Of a stretch of 40,228 nt of DNA, positions 30,604 to 38,810 are shown piece after piece; positions within the stretch are counted from its first letter, which is position 1, and every line of letters starts with the position of its first letter. The stretch lies in the NCBI RefSeq assembly GCF_000721235.1, contig NZ_JOFH01000046.1, positions 1-40,228 of the forward strand. The letters run 5' to 3'. This stretch comes from Streptomyces olivaceus. Its GTDB lineage: Bacteria > Actinomycetota > Actinomycetes > Streptomycetales > Streptomycetaceae. Under the pieces are notes generated by a model. The model made no database searches, was not told the DNA's origin, and saw only the letters and a list, made by a program, of their open reading frames with translations. Made by a program: the position numbers and the translations under genes.

Positions 30604-32277
30604 CTAGAACTCCCCGCTCCGGTCGGTCCGCAGCCGCTCAAGGACCACCAGGGCCACCGCGCACACCAGCATCAGAATCGTCGAAAGGGCCATCGCCTGG
30701 CCGTAGTTCATGTCGCCGGGCCGGCCGAGGAGCCGTGCCACGGCGACCGGCAGTGTCGGGTTGTCGGGCCGCGCGATGAACACGGTCGCCCCGAACTCGC
30801 CGAGCGACACCGCGAACGCGAACCCGGCCGCGACCAGCAGCGCCCGCCGCACCATCGGCAGGTCCACCTCGCGCCACACCCGCCAGGGCGACGCCCCGAG
30901 CACCGCGGCCGCCTCCCGCAGCCGCCCGTCCACCGACCGCAGCACCGGCAGCATGGTCCGTACGACGAAGGGGACGCCGACCAGCGCCTGGGCGAGCGGT
31001 ACCAGGATCCAGGAGGACCTGAGGTCCAGCGGGGGTTCGTCCAGCGCGATCAGGAAGCCGAATCCGACCGTCACCGCCGACACCCCGAGCGGCAGCATCA
31101 GCAGCGCGTCGAACCCGCGCACCAGGCGGCCCGCGTCGCGCCGGGTGAGCGCGGCGGCGGCCAGCGCGCCGATCACCACGGCGATGGCGGTGGCGGCGAC
31201 GGCGTACTGGAGGGAGTTGCCGATCGCCTCGATCGGTGCCGCGAGGAAGGCGCCGCCGTCCTCGCGGGTCAGCGCCCGGTAGTAGCCGAACCCGGAGGCG
31301 CCCAGCGACCGCTGGACCAGTACCGCGAGCGGCAGCACGAGCAGGACGGCGACGGTGACCAGGACTCCGGCGAGGAGCGCCCACTGGCCCCTTCCGCGGG
31401 GCCTGCGCGCGGTCGTGGCCGCGTCCACCAGCGTGAGCGCCGTCTCGCGCCGCCGTACCGTCCAGGCGTGCACGGCGAGGACGGCGGCGACGGCCGCGAA
31501 CTGGACGAGCGTCAGCACGGCGGCCGTGGCGAGGTCGAAGACCTGCGAGGTCTGCCGGTAGATCTCCACCTCCAGCGTGGAGAAGGCCGGCCCGCCGAGG
31601 ATCTGGACGACGCCGAAGGAGGTGAAGGTGAACAGGAACACCATCAGCGCGGCGGCGGCCACGGCGGGTGCCAGCGCGGGCAGCGTCACCTGCCGCCAGG
31701 CCCGCAGCCGCGAGGCGCCGAGCATCCGCGCGGCCTCCTCCTGCCGCGGGTCGAGCTGGGACCACAGGCCGCCCACGGTGCGGACGACGACGGCGTAGTT
31801 GAAGAAGACGTGCGCGAGCAGGATCGCCCACACCGTGGTGTCCAGGCGCAGGCCCCACAGCTCGTCCAGCAGCCCGCCGCGCCCGACCAGCGCCAGGAAC
31901 GCCGTGCCGACGACCACCGTGGGCAGGACGAAGGGCACGGTCACGACGGCCCGCAGGGCCTGCTTGCCGGGGAAGTGGAAGCGGGCGAAGACGTACGCGC
32001 CGGGCAGGGCGACCAGCAGGGTCAGCGCGGTGGAGGCCAGCGCCTGCCAGGTGGTGAACCACAGCACGTGCCGCACGTCGGACTGCGCGAGCACGTCACC
32101 GATCCGCCCGAACCGCCAGCCGCCGTCCACCCTCAGGCCGCGCGCGACGATCGCGGCGACGGGGTAGGCGAAGAACACCGCGAAAAACGCGACGGGCGCG
32201 GCCATCAGACCGAGCCGCGCCGCACTCCCGCGCGCGGTCGCGGCGCGCCTCTCCGCCCGCTTTCCCCGGGGCCTCAC
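30604..32277 (-). CDS. thiP: Thiamine ABC transporter permease (fused two-domain)
   Basis: The 557-residue permease is two fused copies of the standard membrane domain, each with six or so hydrophobic segments and its own EAA loop: EEAARMLGASRLRAWRQVTLP and REAAAVLGASPWRVWREVDLP. This fused layout is that of ThiP and FbpB. GTG at 32277 starts in a GTGA overlap with the receptor stop. Longer frames reaching to 33546 are read through the receptor gene and are not real. It forms the complete channel as a single chain. Confidence 0.9.
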   Translation of the reverse strand: MRPRGKRAERRAATARGSAARLGLMAAPVAFFAVFFAYPVAAIVARGLRVDGGWRFGRIGDVLAQSDVRHVLWFTTWQALASTALTLLVALPGAYVFARFHFPGKQALRAVVTVPFVLPTVVVGTAFLALVGRGGLLDELWGLRLDTTVWAILLAHVFFNYAVVVRTVGGLWSQLDPRQEEAARMLGASRLRAWRQVTLPALAPAVAAAALMVFLFTFTSFGVVQILGGPAFSTLEVEIYRQTSQVFDLATAAVLTLVQFAAVAAVLAVHAWTVRRRETALTLVDAATTARRPRGRGQWALLAGVLVTVAVLLVLPLAVLVQRSLGASGFGYYRALTREDGGAFLAAPIEAIGNSLQYAVAATAIAVVIGALAAAALTRRDAGRLVRGFDALLMLPLGVSAVTVGFGFLIALDEPPLDLRSSWILVPLAQALVGVPFVVRTMLPVLRSVDGRLREAAAVLGASPWRVWREVDLPMVRRALLVAAGFAFAVSLGEFGATVFIARPDNPTLPVAVARLLGRPGDMNYGQAMALSTILMLVCAVALVVLERLRTDRSGEF

Positions 32278-33395
32278 TTCAGGACGAGCGAGGTCCATGC
32301 CTTGACCCACTGGTCGCGGTTCTCGGCGATCCTCGCCGGGTCCATGGTCTGCGGGTCCTTCGCCTGCGGCCCGAACTCGCGGAAGACCTCGGGGACCTGC
32401 GCCCCCTCCCGCACCGGGTAGACGAACATGTTCAGCGGCATGTCCTCCTGGAAGGTCCTGCCGAGCAGGAAGTCGAGGAGCGCCTTGCCGCCCTCGGGGT
32501 TCTTCGCGTTGCTGAGCAGGCCCGCGTACTCGACCTGGCGGAAGCAGGTGCCGTCGGCGACGCCCGTGGGAGCGGTGTCCGGCTGCGGGTCGGCGTAGAC
32601 GACCTCGGCGGGCGGGGAGGAGGCGTAGGAGACGACGAGCGGACGGTCGCCCTTGGCCTTCCTGCCGCCCGCCGAGCCGGAGAACTCCTCGTTGTACGCC
32701 TGCTCCCAGCTGTCGACGACCTTGACGCCGTTGGCCTTGAGCTTCTTCCAGTAGCCCTCCCAGCCCCCGTCCCCGTACCTGGCGGCGGTGCCGAGCAGGA
32801 AGCCGAGGCCGGGCGAGGAACTGCCGGCGTTCTCGGTGACGAGCAGGTCCTTGTACCGGGGCTCGGTCAGGTCGTCGAGGGACGTCGGCGGAGTCAGCCT
32901 GTGCCGGTCGAAGTACGCCTTGTCGTAGTTGACGCAGATGTCGCCGGTGTCGACGGGGGTGACCCGGTGCTTGTCCTGGTCGGCGCGGTACTCGGGCCGG
33001 ACCAGGTCGGAGCCCTTCGCCTCGTACGGCTGGAACAGCCCGTTGTCGAGGGCGCGGGACAGCAGGGTGTTGTCGACGCCGAAGAAGACGTCGCCCTGCG
33101 GGTTGTCCTTGGTGAGGACGGCCTTGTTGACGGCCTGCCCGGCGTCGCCGTCCTCCAGGACCCTGACCTTGTAGCCGGAGCTCTTCTCGAAGGCGGCGAC
33201 GACGTCCTTCGACGCGGCCCACGAGTCGTGGCTGACCAGGGTCACGGTCTTGGAGCCGGCGGAGCCGCCGTCGCCGTCGGACGACGATCCGCAGGCGGCC
33301 AGCGTGCCGGCCATGCCGAGGCCGACGGCCAGGGCGCCGGCCTTCCTGGTGACGCGCACCAGCCTGGTGGCGCCGGCTGACTTGGTGATGCTCAC
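32274..33395 (-). CDS. thiB: Thiamine-binding lipoprotein
   Basis: The 373-residue receptor begins with a signal peptide and lipobox TLAAC (cysteine C35), then the ThiB/TbpA-like mature start TVTLVSHDSWAAS, and NPQGDVFFGVDNTLLSRAL. The GTG at 33395 is preceded by AGGAGG with six-base spacing. A GTG/ATG further upstream (to 33470) would read through the regulatory hairpins. That ribosome site is itself the 3' arm of a 7-bp hairpin (33403-33420) downstream of the TPP aptamer, so translation should be repressed when TPP is plentiful. Confidence 0.9.
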   Translation of the reverse strand: MSITKSAGATRLVRVTRKAGALAVGLGMAGTLAACGSSSDGDGGSAGSKTVTLVSHDSWAASKDVVAAFEKSSGYKVRVLEDGDAGQAVNKAVLTKDNPQGDVFFGVDNTLLSRALDNGLFQPYEAKGSDLVRPEYRADQDKHRVTPVDTGDICVNYDKAYFDRHRLTPPTSLDDLTEPRYKDLLVTENAGSSSPGLGFLLGTAARYGDGGWEGYWKKLKANGVKVVDSWEQAYNEEFSGSAGGRKAKGDRPLVVSYASSPPAEVVYADPQPDTAPTGVADGTCFRQVEYAGLLSNAKNPEGGKALLDFLLGRTFQEDMPLNMFVYPVREGAQVPEVFREFGPQAKDPQTMDPARIAENRDQWVKAWTSLVLK

Positions 33396-33402
33396 TGATT
33401 TC

Positions 33403-33461
33403 CTCCTGGGTGACCAGGAGAAGACGCGGCCCCGCCCGGGCCCCTGGCGGGGATCCCGGGC
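33403..33461 (-). promoter_or_regulatory. Expression platform of the TPP riboswitch
   Basis: Two hairpins lie between aptamer and thiB. The first is GCCCGGG (33434-33440), CCCC and GGGG arms and CCCGGGC (33455-33461), a long stem with a two-base bulge. The second is CTCCTGG with CCAGGAG (33403-33409 and 33414-33420), whose arm contains the AGGAGG ribosome site. The second is a direct ribosome-site sequestor. The first could be a terminator or the switch element. Confidence 0.7.
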
Positions 33462-33485
33462 AGGGCGCAACAGCTCGAGTGGTGA

Positions 33486-33574
33486 CCGATCTCCCTACCC
33501 AGAATGACCTGGGCCAGGTTCGGAGGGTCTGCGGCCGGTGCCGCACTCTCAGCGCTGTGGCGCTCCCCTGTCGG
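33486..33574 (-). promoter_or_regulatory. TPP riboswitch (THI element)
   Basis: On the minus strand the aptamer reads CCGACAGGGGAGCG, then the hallmark CTGAGAGTGCGG loop, GACCCTCCGAACCTG and GGTAGGGAGATCGG. These correspond to P1, the pyrimidine-sensing CUGAGA loop and the pyrophosphate-sensing ACC/GAACCUG helices. CCGA (33571-33574) and TCGG (33486-33489) close P1. It precedes thiB, so TPP represses uptake. The promoter must overlap the rlmN 3' end, since only 45 bp separate them. Confidence 0.95.
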
Positions 33575-33618
33575 AATATGAAGATGTGAGTGTGCTGGTG
33601 GTACTTCCGCCGGTCAGG

Positions 33619-34731
33619 TTACCGCTCGCTCGCGGCGAGCTGACCACACGCCCCGTCGATCTCCTGTCCACGGGTGTCCCGGATCGTCACCGGCACACCG
33701 TGCGCCGCGATCGCCTCGACGAACGCCTTCTCGTCCTCGGGCCGCGAGGCGGTCCACTTGGAGCCGGGCGTGGGGTTGAGCGGGATCAGGTTGACGTGGA
33801 CGGGCCTGCCCTTGAGCATCCGCCCGAGGCGGTCGCCGCGCCAGGCCTGGTCGTTGATGTCCCGGATCAGGGCGTACTCGATGGACAGCCGGCGCCCGGA
33901 CTTCGCCGCGTACTCGAATCCGGCGTCCAGGACCTCGCGCACCTTCCAGCGTGTGTTCACGGGGACGAGGGTGTCGCGCAGTTCGTCGTCGGGGGCGTGC
34001 AGGGAGATGGCGAGGCGGCACTTGAAGCCCTCGTCGGCGAAGCGGTGGATCGCCGGGACGAGGCCGACCGTGGAGACGGTGATGCCGCGCTGGGACAGGC
34101 CCAGGCCGTCCGGCTCGGGGTCGGTGAGGCGGCGGATGGAGCCGATCACGCGGTTGTAGTTGGCGAGCGGCTCGCCCATGCCCATGAACACGATGTTGCT
34201 GAGCCGCGCGGGCCCGCCGGGGACCTCGCCGTCCCGCAGCGCCCGCATGCCGTCCACGATCTGGTGGACGATCTCGGCGGTCGACAGATTGCGGTCGAGG
34301 CCGGCCTGGCCGGTGGCGCAGAACGGGCAGTTCATGCCGCAGCCGGCCTGGGAGCTGATGCACATGGTCACCCGGTCCGGGTAGCGCATGAGGACGGACT
34401 CGACGAGGGTGCCGTCGAACAGCTTCCACAGCGTCTTGCGGGTGGTCCCCTCGTCGGTCGACAGGTGCCGCACGACCGTCATCAGCTCGGGCAGCAGCGC
34501 CTCCTGGAGCCCCTGGCGCGAACCGGCGGGGATGTCGGTCCACTGCTCGGGGGCGTGCGCGTACCGCGCGAAGTAGTGCTGCGAGAGCTGCTTGGCGCGG
34601 AACGGCTTCTCGCCGATCGCGGCGACCGCCTCCTTGCGCTCGGCGGGCGTGAGGTCGGCGAGGTGCCGCGGCGGCCGCTTCGCTCCGCGGGGTGCGGCAA
34701 AGGTCAGCTCACCGGGGGCTGGACGGGCCAC
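33619..34731 (-). CDS. rlmN: 23S rRNA/tRNA adenine C2-methyltransferase RlmN
   Basis: The 370-residue radical-SAM enzyme methylates C2 of A2503 in 23S rRNA and A37 in some tRNAs. The iron-sulfur motif is CGMNCPFC (CxxxCxxC). [23 protein letters not shown] and [11 protein letters not shown] are conserved RlmN segments. The catalytic cysteine pair includes C118-type MCISSQAG and the C-terminal GACGQLAA. The GTG at 34731 is preferred because GAGGAG lies ten nt upstream. A TTG at 34749 would put that site inside the gene. The upstream gap holds two CRISPR-repeat-like hairpins. From memory the region between rlmN and cdsA in S. coelicolor contains additional genes that are absent here. Confidence 0.94.
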   Translation of the reverse strand: MARPAPGELTFAAPRGAKRPPRHLADLTPAERKEAVAAIGEKPFRAKQLSQHYFARYAHAPEQWTDIPAGSRQGLQEALLPELMTVVRHLSTDEGTTRKTLWKLFDGTLVESVLMRYPDRVTMCISSQAGCGMNCPFCATGQAGLDRNLSTAEIVHQIVDGMRALRDGEVPGGPARLSNIVFMGMGEPLANYNRVIGSIRRLTDPEPDGLGLSQRGITVSTVGLVPAIHRFADEGFKCRLAISLHAPDDELRDTLVPVNTRWKVREVLDAGFEYAAKSGRRLSIEYALIRDINDQAWRGDRLGRMLKGRPVHVNLIPLNPTPGSKWTASRPEDEKAFVEAIAAHGVPVTIRDTRGQEIDGACGQLAASER

Positions 34732-34762
34732 GGTCGGACAACTCCTCAAGACGGCAGGCCTG

Positions 34763-34851
34763 TGGCAACACCCCGCGCCGGCGGGGACGACGGCAGAGCC
34801 ATGCCGAAGCCAGGAGACCTCACTGGATCACCCCCGCCTCGGCGGGAGCAC
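34763..34851 (-). CRISPR. Two type I-E CRISPR-repeat-like hairpins around one spacer-sized gap
   Basis: On the minus strand GTGCTCCCGCC, GAGGCGGGGGTGATCC (from 34851) and GTCGTCCCCGCC, GGCGCGGGGTGTTGCC (from 34791) start 60 bp apart, close to the 61-bp period of type I-E arrays. Each folds as a CCCGC/GCGGG hairpin and begins GT. They agree poorly in the last third. No further repeat occurs 60 bp to either side, and no cas gene is in the window. This may be a degenerate relic, or two ordinary hairpins in the rlmN leader. Confidence 0.25.
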
Positions 34852-34853
34852 AC

Positions 34854-34888
34854 GGAAGGGCCCGCAGCCAGACGCCGCGGGCCCTTCC
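34854..34888 (-). terminator. 12-bp perfect terminator of the cdsA-side transcript
   Basis: GGAAGGGCCCGC (34854-34865) pairs perfectly with GCGGGCCCTTCC (34877-34888) around an 11-base loop. It lies 17 bp beyond the outer copy of the cdsA tail, not next to the gene itself, as expected if that copy is the original chromosomal 3' end. Confidence 0.75.
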
Positions 34889-34905
34889 AGGCTACCTGAT
34901 GACTG

Positions 34906-34983
34906 TCAACCCGAACCGACGAAGATCACGAACAGCAACCACACCACCGGCGCCGTCGGCAACAGGGAGTCCAGGCGGTCCAT
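34906..34983 (-). repeat. Outer duplicate of the cdsA 3' end (candidate att site)
   Basis: This 78-nt segment can be read ATG to TGA as 25 codons identical in protein sequence to the last 25 codons of cdsA. Its first 45 nt (34939-34983) are identical to the gene. The remaining 33 nt differ at four positions, all synonymous (one Leu, one Val, two Gly codons). The bases beyond either end show no similarity. A separate expressed 25-residue hydrophobic peptide is possible but lacks a clear ribosome site. Confidence 0.9.
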
Positions 34984-35030
34984 ACCGTACCGACGTGCGG
35001 CTACCGCCGCGCGGCGCCGTGCCCCCCCAC

Positions 35031-35108
35031 TCACCCCGACCCCACGAAGATCACGAACAGCAGCCACACCACCGGCGCCGTCGGCAACAGGGAGTCCAGG
35101 CGGTCCAT
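35031..35108 (-). repeat. Inner copy: cdsA 3' end
   Basis: These are the last 78 nt of cdsA, duplicated in direct orientation at 34906-34983 with 47 unrelated bp between. The identical 45-nt core is 35064-35108. The tail would be the one supplied by an integrating element under the attachment-site explanation. Confidence 0.9.
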
Positions 35109-36179
35109 GATGCCGCCGTGCCCCGGCAGCAGGGTGCCCATGTCCTTGATGCCGAGGTCGCGCTTGATCATGGACTCGCCGAGGTCGCCGAGGGTGGCGC
35201 TGACGGCGACGGCGAGGCCGATCAGCAGACCCTGCCACCAGGTGCCGTCCTCGATCAGGAACTGCGTACACAGCGCGCCCGCCGCCATCGCGAACGCCAC
35301 CGCGCCCAGCAGGCCCTCGCGGGTCTTGCCGGGGCTGATGCGCGGGGCGAGCTTCTTCCTGCCGAAGCGCCAGCCGACGGCGTAGGCGCCGGTGTCGCTG
35401 ACGACCGTCAGTATCAGGAAGACCAGGACGCGCCAGGCGCCGTCGTCAGCCATCAGCATCATCGCGACGAACGTGGCCAGGAACGGCACGTAGAACGCCG
35501 CGAACAGGCCCGCCGTGACGTCCCTGAGATAGCCCTCCGGCGGCTCGGTCATCCGCCACACGAGGACCGCGAGCGCCGTGAGCGCCATGGCGACCCACGC
35601 TCCCTCGGCGCCCCGCGCGTACCCGGCGACCACCATCGCCGCGCCGCCGACGGCCAGCGGCACGAGGGGCGCCTTGATGCCCTTGCGCTCCTCCAGCCGC
35701 TTGGTCAGCTCCCACAGACCCACCACGACGGCGACCGCGACCACGCCGACGAAGACGGCCTTGACGACGAACAGCGACGCGATGATGACCACGCCGAGCC
35801 CGACGCCCACCCCTATCGCGGCCCCCAGGTCGCGCCCCGCGGTCTTCTTCTGCGGCGGCGGGGAGGGCGCCGGCTGCGGGGCGTCGGGCATGGGCTCCGG
35901 ATTCTGCGGCACGGCGTTCTGCGGCACCGCCGCATACGGCTGCGCCGACGGGTTCTGGTCGCGATACGGCAGAGGGCCGCCCGGTCGGGCGGTCCTCCGG
36001 TCGTCGTCCTGGTCTCCGCCGTGTTCGGGTACGTCGGGCACGATGGGCATGGGCCGAGTCTGCTGCGCGTAGTGCGCATCGTAGGCGGGACCCGCCGGGG
36101 CGGCGCCCTGGACGGGTCCCCGGTCGGACGGCCCCCAGTACCCGGCTTGTGGCGGCGCTCCCCAGGAAGAGTCGTTCAT
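35031..36179 (-). CDS. cdsA: Phosphatidate cytidylyltransferase
   Basis: The 382-residue membrane enzyme makes CDP-diacylglycerol from phosphatidate and CTP, feeding phospholipid synthesis. The first ~115 residues are a disordered Pro/Gln/Asp-rich cytoplasmic extension, common in Streptomyces. About eight membrane segments follow (about 118-375), with SDTGAYAVGWRFGRKKLAPRISPGKT (quoted in part as SDTGAYAVGWRFGR) and the signature SMIKRDLGIKDMGTLLPGHGG ending IMDRLDS. The ATG at 36179 shares one base with the frr stop (TGATG), showing coupled translation. The last 25 codons are duplicated downstream, which I interpret as the trace of an integrated element. Confidence 0.95.
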   Translation of the reverse strand: MNDSSWGAPPQAGYWGPSDRGPVQGAAPAGPAYDAHYAQQTRPMPIVPDVPEHGGDQDDDRRTARPGGPLPYRDQNPSAQPYAAVPQNAVPQNPEPMPDAPQPAPSPPPQKKTAGRDLGAAIGVGVGLGVVIIASLFVVKAVFVGVVAVAVVVGLWELTKRLEERKGIKAPLVPLAVGGAAMVVAGYARGAEGAWVAMALTALAVLVWRMTEPPEGYLRDVTAGLFAAFYVPFLATFVAMMLMADDGAWRVLVFLILTVVSDTGAYAVGWRFGRKKLAPRISPGKTREGLLGAVAFAMAAGALCTQFLIEDGTWWQGLLIGLAVAVSATLGDLGESMIKRDLGIKDMGTLLPGHGGIMDRLDSLLPTAPVVWLLFVIFVGSG

Positions 36180-36736
36180 CAGACCTCGAGCAGCTCGGCT
36201 TCCTTGTGCTTGAGGAGCTCGTCCACCTGGGCGACGTACTTGGCGGTGGTGTCGTCGAGTTCCTTCTCCGCGCGGCGGCCCTCGTCCTCGCCGACCTCGC
36301 CGTCCTTGATCAGCTTGTCGATGGCGTCCTTGGCCTTGCGGCGCACGGAGCGGATCGAGACCTTGGCGTCCTCGCCCTTGGCCTTGGCGACCTTGATGTA
36401 CTCGCGGCGGCGCTCCTCGGTCAGCTCGGGGAACACCACTCGGATGATGTTGCCGTCATTGCTCGGGTTGACGCCGAGGTCCGAGTCGCGGATCGCCTGC
36501 TCGATGTTGCGCAGGGCGCTCTTGTCGAAGGGCGTGACCACGGCCATGCGCGGCTCGGGCACGGAGAACGAGGCGAGCTGGTTGATCGGCGTCAGCGCAC
36601 CGTAGTAGTCGGCCACGATCTTGTTGAACATCGCCGGGTGCGCACGGCCGGTGCGGATCGCGGCGAAGTCCTCCTTGGCAACCACGACGGCCTTCTCCAT
36701 CTTCTCCTCGGCCTCGAGGAGGGTCTCTTCGATCAC
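36179..36736 (-). CDS. frr: Ribosome recycling factor
   Basis: The 185-residue factor splits post-termination ribosomes together with [28 protein letters not shown] and [21 protein letters not shown] mark the family, and the C-terminal part is the long helix [21 protein letters not shown]. Two GTG codons are adjacent (36739 and 36736). The second gives the usual 185-residue length and a seven-base gap from AGGAG. It follows pyrH after 177 bp and overlaps cdsA by one base. Confidence 0.96.
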   Translation of the reverse strand: MIEETLLEAEEKMEKAVVVAKEDFAAIRTGRAHPAMFNKIVADYYGALTPINQLASFSVPEPRMAVVTPFDKSALRNIEQAIRDSDLGVNPSNDGNIIRVVFPELTEERRREYIKVAKAKGEDAKVSIRSVRRKAKDAIDKLIKDGEVGEDEGRRAEKELDDTTAKYVAQVDELLKHKEAELLEV

Positions 36737-36913
36737 CACTTGCTCCTGCGTGTCTTGAGTAGGCCCGGCCGCGGTCCCTGTCGGGCCGGAGGCCGGCTGC
36801 GTCGCGTTCTTCCTGCACGGTTCCCGACCGGCGGGACATTGTCCATCCCCCGGCCCGGTCCCGTCCCGTCCGTCCCCCGGACAGGTGGCGTCCGCGGACG
36901 GGGTGTTCTCCGG

Positions 36914-37672
36914 TCAGTCCCGGTTGCCCTGGTCACCCACGAGCGTGCCGATCTTCTCACCCTTGACGGCGCGGGCGATATTGCCCTCCTTCAGGAGTTC
37001 GAAGACCACGATCGGGAGGCTGTTGTCGCGGCAGAGCGTGACGGCCGTGGCGTCGGCGACCTTCAGGTCGCGGGTGATGACCTCGCCGTAGCCGAGCGCG
37101 TCGAACTTCACGGCGTCCGGGTTGGTCTTCGGGTCGGAGTCGTAGACCCCGTCCACGCCGTTCTTGCCCATGAGCAGCGCCTCGGCGTCGATCTCGAGGG
37201 CGCGCTGCGCGGCGGTGGTGTCGGTGGAGAAGTACGGCATGCCCATACCGGCGCCGAAGATGACCACGCGGCCCTTCTCCAGGTGGCGCACGGCGCGCAG
37301 CGGGATGTACGGCTCGGCGACCTGCCCCATGGTGATGGCGGTCTGCACGCGGCAGTCGACGCCCTCCTTCTCCAGGAAGTCCTGGAGGGCCAGGCAGTTC
37401 ATCACGGTGCCGAGCATGCCCATGTAGTCGGAGCGGGCGCGGTCCATGCCGCGCACCTGCAGTTCGGCGCCGCGGAAGAAGTTTCCGCCGCCGATGACCA
37501 CGGCGACCTGCGCGCCGTCGCGCACGACGGCCGCGATCTCGCGGGCCATGGCGTGCACCACGTCGGGGTCGACGCCCAGGCCCCCACCGCCGGAGAAGGC
37601 CTCTCCGGACAGCTTCAGCATGAAGCGGCCGCGTACTTTGCCGTCGTCGCTCTTCTCGGCCTTGGTGGTCAT
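36914..37672 (-). CDS. pyrH: UMP kinase
   Basis: The 252-residue bacterial-type UMP kinase phosphorylates UMP to UDP and is regulated by GTP and UTP in the family. [15 protein letters not shown] near residues 15-30 is the phosphate loop. [25 protein letters not shown] and [19 protein letters not shown] are conserved. The ATG at 37672 was chosen, with GAGGCGAG upstream. A longer frame to 37705 adds non-conserved residues into the terminator region. It is separated from tsf by a strong terminator, so it may have its own promoter. Confidence 0.96.
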   Translation of the reverse strand: MTTKAEKSDDGKVRGRFMLKLSGEAFSGGGGLGVDPDVVHAMAREIAAVVRDGAQVAVVIGGGNFFRGAELQVRGMDRARSDYMGMLGTVMNCLALQDFLEKEGVDCRVQTAITMGQVAEPYIPLRAVRHLEKGRVVIFGAGMGMPYFSTDTTAAQRALEIDAEALLMGKNGVDGVYDSDPKTNPDAVKFDALGYGEVITRDLKVADATAVTLCRDNSLPIVVFELLKEGNIARAVKGEKIGTLVGDQGNRD

Positions 37673-37707
37673 GGAGATCTCGCCTCTTTTACGTGGGTCA
37701 CACACAC

Positions 37708-37767
37708 GAAGAAGGCCACTGCCGGTGGGGGCGTGTTTCGCATCCCATACGCGGCAATGGCCTCCTC
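37708..37767 (-). terminator. 15-bp terminator after tsf
   Basis: On the minus strand GAGGAGGCCATTGCC pairs with GGCAGTGGCCTTCTTC (37767-37753 with 37723-37708), allowing one G-U pair and one bulge, around 29 bases. It lies 112 bp after the tsf stop and 36 bp before the pyrH start. Confidence 0.7.
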
Positions 37768-37878
37768 GTCAGATCTGCTGTCGTCCGCCGCCGCGCGCGC
37801 GTGCGCCACGGCATGCACGTACGGCGCCGACGACTGCTGCCGACCCTACCGGGGTCGTGCGTCCGTCGCGGTACGGAC

Positions 37879-38715
37879 TCAGATGCCGACCTTGATGCGC
37901 GAGAAGCGCTTCAGGCTGACACCGGCCTCTTCCAGCACCTTCTGGACGGACTTCTTGTTGTCCAGGGCGTAGGGCTGGCCGAGCAGCGTGGCGTCCTTGA
38001 AGAAGCCGTTGAGGCGGCCCTCGACGATCTTCGGCACGGCGGCCTCGGGCTTGCCCTCGGCGCGGGTGGTCTCCTCGGCGACGCGGCGCTCGGACTCGAC
38101 GACCTCGGCCGGGACGTCGTCCTTGGAGAGGTACTTCGGCGCGAAGGCGGCGATGTGCTGGGCGATGCCCTTGGCGACCTCGGCGTTGGGCTTGTCCAGC
38201 TCGACGAGGACACCGATCTGCGGGGGCAGGTCGGGCATCGTGCGGTGCATGTACGCGGTGACGTAGCCGTCGGTGAACTGCGCGAAGCGGTCCAGGACGA
38301 TCTTCTCGCCGAGGTTGGCGTTGGCTTCGTCCACGTACGCCTGGACGGTCTTGCCGGCCTCGATCTCGGAGGCGAGCAGGGCCTCGATGTCGGCCGGGGC
38401 GGCCTTGGCGACGTGCTCGGCGATGGCCTTGGCGACGTTCTGGAACTTGTCGCCCTTGGCGACGAAGTCCGTCTCGCACTTCAGCTCGACGAGGACACCC
38501 GAGGTGTTGTCGTCGGCGATGATCGAGACGACGGCGCCGTTCTCGGCAGAGCGGCCCTCGCGCTTGGCGACGCCCTTCTGGCCCTTGATGCGGAGCGCCT
38601 CGACGGCCTTCTCGACGTTGCCCTCGGCCTCGTCCAGCGCCTTCTTGCAGTCCATCATGCCGGCGCCGGTGAGCTCGCGGAGCTTCTTGACGTCGGCGGC
38701 GGTGTAGTTCGCCAT
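37879..38715 (-). CDS. tsf: Elongation factor Ts
   Basis: The 278-residue nucleotide-exchange factor of EF-Tu starts MANYTAADVKKLRELTGAGMMDCKKAL (quoted in part: LRELTGAGMMDCKKAL). It contains the CETDFVAKGDKF motif that contacts EF-Tu and ends in the helix-rich C-terminal module LEEAGVSLKRFSRIKVG. The length of 278 is standard for actinobacteria. It follows rpsB after 95 bp that contain a strong hairpin. Confidence 0.97.
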   Translation of the reverse strand: MANYTAADVKKLRELTGAGMMDCKKALDEAEGNVEKAVEALRIKGQKGVAKREGRSAENGAVVSIIADDNTSGVLVELKCETDFVAKGDKFQNVAKAIAEHVAKAAPADIEALLASEIEAGKTVQAYVDEANANLGEKIVLDRFAQFTDGYVTAYMHRTMPDLPPQIGVLVELDKPNAEVAKGIAQHIAAFAPKYLSKDDVPAEVVESERRVAEETTRAEGKPEAAVPKIVEGRLNGFFKDATLLGQPYALDNKKSVQKVLEEAGVSLKRFSRIKVGI

Positions 38716-38754
38716 GATTCCGGAATCTCTCTCGAAGTCTGAAGATCTACGGGA

Positions 38755-38789
38755 CGGACGGCGGGGGCTTCGCGGGCCCCCGCCGTCCG
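38755..38789 (-). terminator. 14-bp hairpin between rpsB and tsf
   Basis: CGGACGGCGGGGGC (38755-38768) pairs perfectly with GCCCCCGCCGTCCG (38776-38789) around seven bases. Between cotranscribed genes such a stem usually acts as a partial terminator or mRNA-processing/stability element, setting the S2 to EF-Ts ratio. Confidence 0.65.
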
Positions 38790-38810
38790 GTACCCGAAGG
38801 TGGTGAGGGG

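Noticed and set aside
29573..33395. Iron(III) or sulfate importer
   Set aside because: ATPase and fused permease alone would allow it, but the TPP riboswitch and ThiB-like receptor assign thiamine.
33571..33600. CATATT on the minus strand at 33575-33580 as the thiB -10
   Set aside because: Transcription would then start inside the P1 helix of the riboswitch, so the promoter must lie further upstream.
34763..34851. A genuine, active CRISPR array
   Set aside because: Only two partly matching repeats, no third repeat at the expected distance and no cas genes, so it is listed as repeat-like at low confidence.
34906..34983. A functional 25-residue small protein gene
   Set aside because: It can be read ATG to TGA, but lacks a ribosome site, and the all-synonymous differences are explained better by an attachment-site origin. 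Kept only as an alternative.
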